28,112 bases of DNA from Circinella minor (lineage: Eukaryota; Mucoromycota; Mucoromycetes; Mucorales; Lichtheimiaceae): assembly GCA_016758965.1 (NCBI GenBank), contig JAEPRB010000385.1, forward strand, positions 1-28,112, in the 5' to 3' direction. A program made the translations under genes and the position numbers. Below the pieces are notes generated by a model that saw nothing but the letters and a program-made list of their open reading frames with translations, did no database searches and was not told the DNA's origin. Numbering within the stretch: position 1 is the stretch's first letter; every line of letters begins with the position of its first letter. Positions 1 through 11,059 of this stretch are shown here, in pieces.

Positions 1-696
1 AGGCACTCTGTTTCATTTTTTGATAGGTATTTGGCTCTTGAGCCAATGCTTTAGTAAAGTGTACTATGAATAAACTGTTTTTTTATATACGCAAACTTGG
101 AAATTCAATGCGCAAAAAAAAAAAAAATGTACGCAAAAAAAAAAAATGTACGCAAAAAAAAAAAAAATGTACGCAAAAAAAAAATCTCGCAAAAAAAAAT
201 ATTGTGTGCGCAAATCGATTGGAAAAAGCCAATACTGTTGAAGTGTTTATTGGTGGTATAAGTGGTGCTGGTTTTCAAAAAAGTGATGAAAAACGGAAAG
301 AGCCCCCCCCTAGATAGTTTAGTATGTGACGAATTTAGTAATATAGAAAACAACCAAAAATCGGAATTGATCTCCATTGTATATGCTCTTGCATAAATTA
401 GTAGTACCAGTGGTTGTGCTAATCATAGTAATCATACATAATAATGTTATTTCATTTTTTTTTAAAAAAAAAGTTCCTGCCAGTTACGTAGTTGTATCGA
501 TAATTTAAAATATCCGAGGACCTATCATTCTTTCTTACATTCCAGATTTTATCAAAGCATCAACTATTTTCTTCTATATCATCCTTATCATTATTATTAT
601 TATATCATTTCATAAGCCTCTGTTTTCTTTTTTTAAGACCCCACCTCCTCATCCTCCTTATTTCTTGCTGCTTTAGAACAAAAAAAAAGTTGACAA
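1..696. other. Intergenic stretch, no supported gene
   Basis: No convincing gene was found here. An AG at 25-26 followed by an open stretch ending in TAG at 52-54 could be the last few codons of a gene entering from the left, but it is too short to judge. The stretch from about 200 to 317 is open and encodes a vaguely protein-like tail, but upstream it runs into poly-lysine from A-tracts. The region contains the phased A-tracts (108-200), a C8 run near 302-309, a T9A9 palindrome at 455-472 and a pyrimidine-rich block at about 625-672. That block sits just upstream of the start codon at 697 and is probably part of that gene's promoter or leader. Confidence 0.5.
108..200. repeat. Phased A-tract tandem repeat
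   Basis: Five A-runs of 9-14 bases, each preceded by CGC (mostly TGTACGC), start at about 114, 135, 154, 175 and 191. Spacing is 21, 19, 21 and 16 bp, close to two helical turns. The core unit is TGTACGC plus an A-run. The poly-Lys reading frame across it is a by-product of the repeat, not a gene. Confidence 0.8.
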
Positions 697-944
697 ATGC
701 AGATTAGGCGGAAAATATTTTTAACTGCTTTATGTACTACAACTTTGGCATCATTTTCCTATTCTGGTGTATCTAATGTTGTTGTTGATGCTATTTCTTA
801 CAATCCGCTAAATGATTATTTTGATGGTGGTTATCACTCAATTCTTGATGTTCTTCAACAAGGAAAACTTTATAAACGTGAACTTATTGATATTGGATCA
901 CAATGTCCAGTAGATACAGCTACACTTGCTGGTGCCATAGTAAC

Positions 945-1009
<65 letters not shown>

Positions 1010-1368
1010 ATCAAAGCAAAAAAAAAAATAACAAACAAACAAACAAACAAACAAACAAAATCAAAAACGAATTTTAACAACATATTACAATACTAAACTT
1101 TGATTGATTTTATATTGTTTTCATAGTTCCTTCATTTTACCGGTATTTTTTTTCGAGATTTTACAACAGTATGTGTTGATATCCCTATAAAAAATACATG
1201 TTAAATTTATTTTGTTAATATATTAATTATAACCTTTTACTTTATCATATAGGGTGGTGGTACTGATATCTTGGGGCCTCTTGCAGTAGGAGGCAGATTT
1301 ACGTAAGTGTCTTTTTTTTATTATTTTCTTGCGCTCCCCTCGCTCAAAAATAAAGATATCATCGTACC

Positions 1369-1409
<41 letters not shown>

Positions 1410-2992
1410 TAGCAATGTTAATGGGCAATTTTATTAATATTAAAGAAATTATATTAATATCATCTTGTTTTATTATACAGTGCTCCCAACTATATCGTCA
1501 ATGCCAATCGCGGTCAAGATTGTTCCCTACCACCAACTATTAGTCTAGATGGAATTGGTCTTGTTGTAGGAGGAGTGACGGATACAGTGGATACACGTGT
1601 TCATGGTGACTCAGTTCATGCTGGTGGCGGAGACTTGAGTGAAATCAGAGAATTAGATTATGGACAAGGATGTAACATATATGATGATATTGGTACTGGT
1701 GTAATGGATTTTGATGTTGCTGAAAATGCTGCCATTGATGCGTCTATAATGTTGGCTTCAATGACTCCGAATATGTACATTGATAGTGAAGGTCGAATTA
1801 CTGATCTTGGTAATGGTGGTTCAAGTAAATATAAGGTGTTTACATTCAACACTTGCAATGACGGAGATTGTAACGTGGGTGGTATCTTATCTGATCCTAG
1901 CGCTATTCTTTTTGGTCAAGGAAACTTTAATGGTCCCACGGGTGATGTACCAGGCTTTCAAGATACTGTTGTATTTAATGTATGCGTGTGTGTGTGTGTG
2001 AATGTTAGAACAAGGATATATATATAATTAATGTATAAACTACTATTACGTTTTTTTTTTAGATTCCGGTTGATAATTTTGATGTTATTGAGCTTAGAAC
2101 TAACTTTCCAAGTAATGGTTTTTATGCTTGTCGTACGATTTATAATTTCTATCCAGTCAATAGTCAAGGTGTCTATGTGACTAATGGTGAAATCTCTATT
2201 TTTCGTAATACTGGTGGTCAAGTTGAAGGTTTTTCACTGGCTCCAAGAGGTAAGATTAATGTTTTTTTTAGCAGAGTTATTTTTTTTTAAAAAAAAATCC
2301 AGGGCTGGAACTAATTATAGTAATTATTCTTTTGTTGCATGTTTGAAATCTTATAATTAGCTCATATCTTTGACTCTGCAGTCGGGGCATTTGCAGGAAC
2401 AATTGTTGGTCTTGATTACCAGTGGTACTATGAAGTTATCGGTGTTGAAATTCATGATTATGGAGCTGCAGATGATAGTTGTAATAATTTCGTTGGATGT
2501 TTCCCGCTCGAAGATGAATTTATTGAACCTACACTGATTATCACTACCGAGACAACAACAACTGACAACACTGTAATAACTACTGTAATCACAATTCCTG
2601 AAACTACAATAACGACTATTATCCCAACAATCTCAGAAACAATTTATGAAACAACTGAAACGATTACTACCGGTACCATTTATACAAAGAAGAAATGGAA
2701 CAAGTGGAACAAGGATGAAAAGAATGACAAGTGGGATAAAGATGACGACTGCGACGATGATGATGACGAGTGGGATGACGAAGATGATGAGTGGGATGAC
2801 GAAGATGACGAGTGGGATGACGAAGATGACGAGTGGGATGACGACGACGAATGGAGCAACGACGATGATGAGTGGGACAACAAGTGGAATAAAAATAACA
2901 AGAAAAAAAAGGGGAACTGGAAAGATAATAATGAAAAAAACTGGGACGACGACGACAAAGATTGGAAGAAGAGTAAAATGAAATATATTTAA
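697..2992 (+). CDS. Secreted choice-of-anchor-A-like surface protein, acidic Trp-repeat tail
   Basis: Five exons: 697-939, 1253-1302, 1481-1979, 2063-2249 and 2382-2992. Phases close to 529 aa. Residues 1 to about 30 look like a signal peptide (MQIRRK, then a hydrophobic stretch). Residues of about 35-375 resemble the choice-of-anchor-A domain known from bacterial and some fungal surface proteins: an ILGPLAVGGRF strand, a YIVNANRGQDC strand and a Gly-rich VVGGVTDTVDTRVHGDSVHAG stretch of beta-structure. Residues 377-428 form a Thr-rich stalk, a likely O-glycosylation region. From about residue 445, acidic EWDDEDD heptads repeat, followed by a Lys/Asn/Trp-rich basic end. I see neither a GPI-attachment signal nor a C-terminal membrane span. 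The likely location is the cell wall or outside the cell. The domain assignment is from memory of the family pattern, and the binding partner is unknown. A possible poly(A) signal lies at 3100-3105. Confidence 0.75.
940..1252 (+). repeat. Long first intron filled with microsatellites
   Basis: The 313-nt first intron of the surface-protein gene is the longest in the window. It carries a TTA run (about 945-979), a TTG run (about 979-1009) and an ACAA run (about 1030-1060). If it were retained, the frame would stay open to about 1077 and add poly-Tyr then poly-Cys. The good donor (GTAACT at 940) and acceptor (TATAG at 1248-1252), plus domain continuity across the junction, show that it is an intron. 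Confidence 0.8.
2768..2851 (+). repeat. In-frame 21-bp repeat coding EWDDEDD
   Basis: Three 21-nt units run 2768-2788, 2789-2809 and 2810-2830 and differ only at single wobble bases. Shortened or altered units follow (EWDDDD, EWSNDDD, EWDN). Each unit codes for Glu-Trp-Asp-Asp-Glu-Asp-Asp or close to it. The near-identity of the units at DNA level indicates recent expansion by slippage or unequal exchange, so copy number is likely variable between strains. Confidence 0.9.
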
Positions 2993-3099
2993 ATGAGCTT
3001 GCCTTTCTTTCTCTTTCCTTTTTCCTATACAACTTATTAATTAATGGACTGTTAATTGATATGCCTTTTTTAACTTATTCTGTACCTTTTACTGATTAT

Positions 3100-3105
3100 A
3101 ATAAA
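3100..3105 (+). terminator. Candidate poly(A) signal AATAAA
   Basis: AATAAA lies about 108 nt after the stop of the surface-protein gene, in the 266-bp spacer between two convergent genes. On the other strand, TTTATT at 3209-3214 is a candidate signal for the TPP2 gene, about 45 nt past its stop. Confidence 0.4.
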
Positions 3106-3258
3106 AATATAATTTACTTTCTTTTTATTTTATTATTTTTTTTTACGTATACGCATCTGTGTGAAGAGAAAATAAAAACAAAAAGATAATATATACATAA
3201 TATTGGGTTTTATTATATATTGTTATCTATGAGAATAAAAGCAGTTTCACTTTTTTTT

Positions 3259-6200
3259 TTAAAAGCGTGCTAATCCTCCAGGAGGTCGACGAATTAAAGA
3301 CCATTTGGTATCATACTTATGCCAAAGATCCCAACCTAAATCATTGTAGATATCTCGTCGAATAGTCCAAGCCTTTTGAATGTCTGAAACAGTGTCTGAC
3401 TTGATACTTAAATCAGATAAATATTTTTCTACAGCTTTCAATGCAGTACCATAATGGCCGGCTAATTGATCTCGCTTTACTTTAAGTAAAGTAATTACAA
3501 GATCATTATCATCATTATTACTCTTCCATTGTTTCCAAGTCTTAAAATTCGTTTCAAATTCTTCTTGAGTCTTGGTTTCTTTTTCTCCTCCTTCCTTTGT
3601 CAAGATGCATGCATTGGCCAATGTCTTGCTTTTGAAAGCAGAAGCGACATGTTGAGCCTTCTTTTCAATTTCTTTACGTTGTTCTTTAATCTCTTCAGAT
3701 TCATCTGATTGTTGTTTGTTTTGATAACGGCCAAAGAATTCCAATAAAGGTGCTTGATCAATTTGGTTCAAAATCTTGTCAGCAAGTTCAATAATTTCTG
3801 TAGATTTTTCCTTTGTCAACTTTTTCAACTTTTTATCATCATCAGTTGAAGAAGAAGAAGAAGAAGCAGAAGATAAGAGACATTCAACAACGCCACCAAA
3901 TGATTTCCAAATCGAATCAATCTTATAATTCAAAAAGGCAATATCATTGGCATAATCTTGTTCTAATTTAGAAAGTAAGACTTGTTGAACTGGAGAATTT
4001 TCTCCAAACTTGTCAAGATAAGAAATTTGTAAATCACGAATATCATTAGACAATTGGCTCTGAACCTTATCATCTTCATTATCCTTCTTTCCATTACCAC
4101 TATCTTTTTTAGTAGTATCTTTGGATTTGGGTTCTGGCGGAATAGTATAAATGGCTTGATATTGTCCACCATCCACTTTTTGACTAGTAAATGTCAATTT
4201 ACCAACCAATGCATCTCCTGGTTTGGCTTCTTTAGGAACCCATTGTTGATCTTTAAGAGGTGGAGCAATATAACACACCTTGGAATCTTGTTTTTCAAGT
4301 TGAACCTTTGAAATAGTACCACCAGTGAAAACATCCTTGATAGTTGCATAAGTACTGAAATTAACATTCTTGATGTTGAGATCCAATTCACAGATAGTGG
4401 ACTTGAGTTTTTCCAAAGCATTTTCATCTTCAGTTGTTAATTGTAACATGATGGTATATTCACCCTTGGTATCCAATTTAAATGAGTGATCAAATACATC
4501 AAGATAACCAACAACCTTACGGTTTGCATCATATACTACATTTATAAATATATAACAATGGGTGTTAGTAACAAAAAAAAAAACCAAGATAGTAATGATA
4601 ATGAAAAAAATTTTGTTGAAAGTAAAATAATAACTTACCAATACCAAAAACACCAGCAAGGAAATGTTCATATAATTGATTCATTACTGTAGGGAATCTT
4701 GGAGTCACAGTTGTACTGTTCTCAACCTTGAACGAATAAGATAATACAAGAGCACAAAGAACACGGGAATCTGGTAATGTATTACGATCGGCATGAAGTG
4801 GTGCAATAGTAGCTTCTGTTGGTCGAAGGTATTTGCGTACTTTATCTAATTATCATTACGTATCACATATTAATAACAAGCATAATAATCATTATTATAT
4901 AAAAAGTGAATCCCCCATTTCACCAAGCAAAAAAAAAAAAAAAGACAAACTTACTAAAGCTTGTATTAATTTCAACCTTAGTTTCTTTACGAACACCAGC
5001 AACAATATCTAATCGTGTCACTTGAGGTTCTAAACGAACCAGTCCTTGACCATCCGCAAGATTACCAGCCAATCGAATACCATGGAACTCAATATTTAAA
5101 TCCACAAAATGTTTACCAAGACCTGACCAAAATTGAGCCAAACAGAACTCCATATTTAAACCGCCACGAACAGCAAATCGGACCGTAATAACTTGATCTT
5201 CTGAATTTGAGTCACCAAATGATCCAGAACCAAGAAGAAAAGTATAAGTTTGCTTATCTTTTTGACTCTTTTTGGGAACCAGTTGAAGTAAATGTAACAT
5301 GAATCGAGCAGGACACGTATCTACATTGGACTTGGATCGCAAGGTTAATTTGGCATAATTAGCACCTTCGGGAACTTGAACGAATCGACGCATAATATCA
5401 CCAGGTCCAAATTCGACATTACGGTATTCTAAGGAACCTTTACCAGGAACAGTGGGTTTGACAACGGATACAGGAACCTTAAAAAGAGGGCCACGTTCTG
5501 GTGCAGCAGTATCATAACCAAAGATTTCACCATAATGGAATTCACTTTCACTCAAGGCAGTAGGATCGACCTTGATTTGGAATGCATTTCCTAAAAATTA
5601 AAATATGAATATGAGCTTTTCATGATGCTCTTTTTTTGTACCTCTTTTTTTTTTTTCCATCGATCTTGTAAAACATAACTTTTAATTCTTTATGATATGT
5701 TTATTACGTACCTCCTGAACTAAGATACAAATAATCTGGTACAGTAATCCATGATTCACTTGCTACCAAAGCAACACGTGCATCATATTCAAACTTGGCC
5801 AAATTATATTTTGGATTTTCAGGATCTGTTTCACCCATAAAGGTAGGACGAACACGAACAGTTAGATATTGAACTTGATTCGTTTCATTATATTCACGAA
5901 GATAAACACCACGTTTATTGCCGTTCTGAAGAACACCAACCTAAATAACAGACATTATAGTACATTTTGATAAATTAATATGAGATGAGACACAAAAGAA
6001 GCGTATATTCTGATATTTTTACCTTAAACATGATATCAAGATCCTTATGACTTTCATAAGTTTCAAGGAATTCCCATGCTTTTTCAACTTGAATAAATCC
6101 AACATTCAAAGGATCATTAACAGATTTTCCTGTTTGAACAACAGCTGATTTTAAACGATAAGGTGTATAGGATTGTTGTTTAGCTTTTAATGCTGATACA

Positions 6201-8170
6201 AGAAGTGCAATACAGCCACAAGCGTTAGGACTAATAATAAATTATAAAATTATTAAATTTTAGTTGTCGAAAAAGAAAGGAACATCCATAATAATAATAA
6301 TAAAAAGAATAAAGTATTTATATATATATTACCTGGACATACTGGTACCATTCTTGAGATCAAGACGATTTAAACCATAGACAGGAACACTTGTAATAGC
6401 ACTTCCAGGAGCATAAATATCTACACCTTGATAACCATCTGTACATGGACCACGCGAAGACCAAGTATATGGTTTTTCACCCACTGATTCCAATAATGCA
6501 TATTCTGCTTGCATTTGAGCATGTTTCACATATGCACCCACAGTGATAAAACTAGCAGACATACCAGCCGGGGCACCAATAGAACTAAAGCACGGACCAT
6601 CATTACCTGCACTGGTAACGAAAATACATCCCGATTTGGAAATTGCTTCATCTGCTAATAATCGAATAAAATGACCGTCGTTAGGAAGACTACTAGATTC
6701 ACCATAAGACATATTGGCAAGATCGACCTTGTTCATTGCCATATGGGCAGCAGCACGAGTTAATCCAGGACCTGTTTCCATGGAACCAAGTCTTGCATCA
6801 CCAATACGTAAAGAAACAATTTGTGCACCGGGAGCAACCTAATCGAAAATACAATTAGATTCCCATGAATTCCCAACACAGATAAAAAGAAGTTAATTTA
6901 TTACTTACACCATTCAATGCTGGATCTTCAGGGAAATTAGCAGCAGTAATACCTGCAACATGAGTACCATGACTTCCAGCAAGAGTAACAATACTAAGTA
7001 AATCACCATTTTCATAAATATTGACAGAAAAATTTAATAAATCAGCTTTTCCAAAAGTATGATATTTAAATTCTTTTCGATAATCTGTTAAACAAGGTTG
7101 TCCTCTCAAGTCACCAGATTCATCTACATCAATCACTGCACGCCACTCTTGACCATCAAAAAAGACAACACAATCCAATATGACACCAGGATCATCATAA
7201 GACTTGATTAACTCCTTTAAACTTTCAACACGAGCTTCTAAATCCGCTTGTTCAGCTTGTAATTTTTCATCAGCACTACCAGTTAATGATGGATGATCTT
7301 TTTGAAATGCTGCTAATTTTTGTTGTCCTTCATTAAGTAATTGAGCATGTTTTAATTCGAATTGTTCTTTACGTTCCTATTAAACAGAAATTATTATTAG
7401 TGTATACTACATCACTCTATTTATCTAATCATTCTCCTTTATCACAATCCCTTTTATTATTCTTATTATTATTATTATTATTTCTTACATACCGATTTTA
7501 ATCGTCGAACAAGTTCAGTGGGAAATAATTCATAAGCACGTTTTAAACCAACACGATATTCATTTGATGGATTTTTCCAAGAAGGGTCAATGATTAATTT
7601 TTTACCACCTAAACCTTGAATTACTTGAACTCCATTTTCTTCAGTTGGTTTAACAATCTTGGTAGTAGCCACATCACCTATATATATGCATTATAGAAAT
7701 ACCCCCCCAATATAATAGAGTTAATATATATATATATACAGTTCATGTTTGATAAGACATTAAATTATATTACCTCCTCCAGTACAGTCAACCATATCAA
7801 TTACTTTAGGTTTTCCGTCTGTGGTGACCTATATTTTTACTAATTAGTAAAAAGTAATGAAATACCTTTTTTAATCTTAATTTAATTTTTCTTTTAATTA
7901 ATAATAAAAACTTACATGCATGCCAGCTGCTCCTGGATCAACACCTTTTTATATATAAATTAAAATGTAAATATTTAAAATTAGTAAACTATGTTGGGTA
8001 CCTGAAAAAGAATCAAGTTTGTTAACTTTACCAGTATCAAGAATGGCAACAACAGTGCCTCTACCATCATATTCTGGATATTTTTTCATAAAAGCAGCAG
8101 CTTGAGTATCTTGTTTTGGCATTAAACCATGAACAGGATATTCCCCAATGGGTTTATCAAAACTTGCCAT
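3259..8170 (-). CDS. TPP2: Tripeptidyl-peptidase II (subtilisin family, giant cytosolic protease)
   Basis: Eleven exons on the minus strand: 8170-8032, 7944-7916, 7828-7774, 7677-7493, 7376-6909, 6838-6333, 6230-6023, 5940-5712, 5590-4955, 4845-4639 and 4535-3259. Phases close to 1312 aa, close to the usual 1250-1280 for TPP2. The subtilase triad is visible: Asp45 in VAILDTG, His272 in GSHGTHVAG and Ser458 in NGTSMSSPNACG, with oxyanion Asn371 in TSAGND. The long insert between Asp and His and the roughly 850-residue beta/helical C-terminal part are typical of TPP2 and absent from secreted subtilases. There is no signal peptide. In known TPP2 the enzyme forms a very large complex in the cytosol and removes tripeptides from N-termini of peptides released by the proteasome. 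The start [19 protein letters not shown] sits in a good context (AAAAATGGC). Exon 2 is a 29-nt micro-exon right after the catalytic Asp. Confidence 0.95.
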
Positions 8171-8489
8171 TTTTCTTTTTCAAATAACACAAGTGTTTAA
8201 AAAAAAAAAAGGAAGTTAAAAGAAGTGTCGAACGCGTAATATGTTAAAATTCATTCAAATTTAAGATTTGAAACGCCGCATTACTTTACATGCATTGAAG
8301 TTAATTGTAACAAAGAAAACCCCCCATTTTATATATGAAACAAAACGAAATAAAAGTAAAAATTATTTATATTTTTTATATTTTTTTTTTGTTACATTAA
8401 AATAATAAATGTAAGCAATTAAAGAAAAAGAAGTATATGAAGAAAGAAAAAAAAAAAAAAAAGAAAAAAAAAAGGGAATAAATTCCTTT
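8171..8489. other. Spacer between TPP2 and the CCDC6-like gene
   Basis: The 319 bp are very A/T-rich with long A-runs (about 8440-8474) just after the end of the CCDC6-like gene on the minus strand. They must hold the TPP2 promoter (right of 8170) and the 3' region of the neighbouring gene. I see no ORF, RNA gene or clear regulatory motif. Confidence 0.5.
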
Positions 8490-10816
8490 TTATGGATGAG
8501 GAGGATGTTGAGGTGGAGGTGAACTTAATCCAAATAATCCACCAGATATACGTCTTGCTGCAGCTTCTCTTCTGGATAAACTACCTGATTGTGAACTTAT
8601 TGATCCTAATTAAATGAATTATCATTAGTAAAAAAAAAAAAAAAAACTTATATTTCATATATTATATAATATATATATACCTGAACGTGATCTGGATGTT
8701 TTATTTCCTTGATCAGGAATTGCTTGTGGTGAAACAGTACTATGTGTACTACCTTCATGTTGATTATTATTATTATTTGTTGTTGTTACTGAAGAAGCAG
8801 TAGTTGAAGTAGATGAACTATTATCTAATTGTAATGGAGGAATTGCATTCAAATTGATATTTGTTTTATCTGATGCCATTGATCTTTGTGAAGAAGTTGA
8901 TGTAGATCTTCTTGCCTATAATATGTATATAAATATATTTATAAGTATAAAATATAACAATTCTTCTTTGTTTAATATATTAATTACCCGAACTTGTCTC
9001 CCTGGTGAAGGTGGAACTGATCTGAATACAAGAGGAATTCTAATATATATATATATTCTTATTACTATTAAATTCTTATATTAATAATATATATATATAT
9101 TACCCTTCATCTAAAGGAATATCATCAGTAGACATATCATTTTGTTTGCGGAATTGAATTAATTCACTTTTATACTTGTTGCATTGCTGAGTCTTATTAA
9201 GATCTATTTTTTTGTTTTTAAATGTCAGTTGTCAGGTTTCCTTTGCATAATAAAAATAATATGAAATGAAATGAAATTTTACATTCTTTTTCCATTTCCA
9301 TTGTCTTATTTTTTAATGTAGTAATTTCTGCACGTAATACTTCAATTAATCCAGTAGGAGGTATATCAGAATTAGATCCTGTTGAATGAGGTGAAATCCA
9401 TTTTTTGGCACTTTATTAAATTGATTAGTTAAAAATTTTGAATTTATATTAAATAATAATTACTTACTTTAAAGAAGGGGATGATCCAGCACCAGTAACT
9501 ACTGGACTTACGGGTAATGATCCTGAATTAACATCTTGTATACTTCTTGCAGAAGGTGATTTAATAGGTTGTTGTGCACGAAGTGAATCCAATTGTTTTT
9601 GTAATTTATTAACAATATATTCTTGTTCTTGTTCCAATGCATTTTCCATATCAATTTTTTCTTTTTGAAGCTAATAAAATTGTTTATTTATTTATTATAT
9701 ATCATATACTTATTATTATTATTCATATATCTAACTTACCTGATTTAATCGTTTTTGTAACATATTAGTTAAGTATTCTTCTTCTTGTTCTACTTGAACT
9801 AATAATTCTCCTTTTTCTTTTTTTAAACCTGAAATTCGTTTCAATAATTTGTTTGAAATATATTCTTCTTCTTGTTCAGCAAGTGCTGTCTATTTTATAT
9901 ATACATTGATATTAATATTACTATTACTATTACTATTACTATTACTATTACTAGAATGATATATGTATATACTTAATAATAATAATAATATTACCATATC
10001 AACTGTCATTTGTCTTAACATTTGATTATCATGTCTTAAAATATTAACATGACCTTGTTCCATTTCCAATTCAAATTCAAGTTTCTTTATACGAGCTTCT
10101 TGACTAACACATGTTTCATATATCTTTTTAATTTCTTGCTTAAGTTCATTTATATTTTCTAAACAAAGTATATTTTCCAATCTTGATAGTTTATCACTAT
10201 ATTAAAAGACAAAAAATATATATATTAGAACCCCCTTGTTCTCTGAAATAGAAATAATAATAAAAGGGTACCTGGATCCTGTTTGTAACTGATTTAGTTT
10301 TGCTTGAAAAGCTTTTGCACGCGATTCTAAATCAGCTTCCAAGTTTGCTTTATCTTTACGTGCCTAATAAGAATAATAATAATAAAAAGTTAAGTAAGAG
10401 GTTTAAAAAAAAAAAAAGATAATTTTTTATATTTACTCTGTCTAATTGTTCACGAAGAGATTCTGTAAGTTTTTGTTCACTTTGATGAACTTCACTCCAA
10501 GTTTCGTCATTCTATATATATATATATATATATATATGTTGAAATAAATTCGTTCCATCAGTTTCCATAATCCTTTTTTTTTTCGTTTTTTTTATTAAAT
10601 GTTTTTTTTTTTTAAAAAAAAAAAGGGGTGAGGGGTGAGGTTGGAGAAAAAGTGCTGCGAGCAAAAAAAAAAAAAAAAAAAAAAAGTAAAAAGGTAATCA
10701 AGTAATTTATTTACTTTATTATTATCAATTGATTGTTGTTGTTGTTGTCCAGTCAAAGATTCGTTCACGGGAATTGTTGTAGGTTGTTTATTAGTTTCAG
10801 TTGTTAAGTCACTCAT
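8490..10816 (-). CDS. CCDC6-family (DUF2046) coiled-coil protein
   Basis: Eleven exons on the minus strand: 10816-10715, 10511-10437, 10363-10272, 10196-9995, 9889-9740, 9670-9468, 9410-9283, 9203-9104, 9039-8988, 8915-8681 and 8605-8490. Phases close to 484 aa. A short Gln-rich N-terminus precedes a long coiled coil (about residues 35-240). Its hallmark is three repeats of the type E-Q-E-(E/Q)-E-Y-(I/L)-x-N-x-L-x-K-x-(I/L): AEQEEEYISNKLLKRI, EQEEEYLTNMLQKRL and EQEQEYIVNKLQKQL, preceded by EKIDMENAL. This pattern is characteristic of CCDC6. A second short coil follows (about 290-345). The C-terminal third is Ser/Thr/Asn-rich with VPPSPGR and a Pro/His end. Animal CCDC6 is a phosphoprotein scaffold linked to the DNA-damage response; the fungal role is unknown to me. 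The shortest exons (52 and 75 nt) rest on phase and motif continuity. Confidence 0.85.
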
Positions 10817-11059
10817 ATTATTTTTATTATTATTATTATTATTTATATTAAAAAAAAGTTGAAGATGTCAATGATATTTATTTTTTGACCAAGAAAAAAA
10901 AAAAGAAGAAGGAAAAGAAAAAAAGAAGTTTACACAGGAATCAAAAAGAGTCTAAATTTCAGCTTTTTCTTTTGCATTGAAACTCTGAGTATGTAAAAAA
11001 AAAAAGAGCATATGTATAAGGAGACAAACGTGGTTTATTTACAATAACATTTTTTAATA

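Noticed and set aside
27..54. Possible last exon (YLALEPML-stop) of a gene left of the window
   Set aside because: Only nine codons, one acceptor-like AG; cannot be tested without upstream sequence.
66..317. ORF of 83 aa rich in lysine
   Set aside because: It is produced by the A-tract repeat; the open stretch after it has no recognisable domain or splice support.
2667..3032. Ser/His/Arg-rich ORFs on the minus strand
   Set aside because: Mirror reading of the acidic Trp repeat of the surface-protein gene.
3259..4671. Uninterrupted 470-aa frame read as a separate protein with a hydrophobic N-terminus
   Set aside because: Its first 45 codons are TPP2 intron 10; with the intron removed, the frame joins the preceding TPP2 exon in phase.
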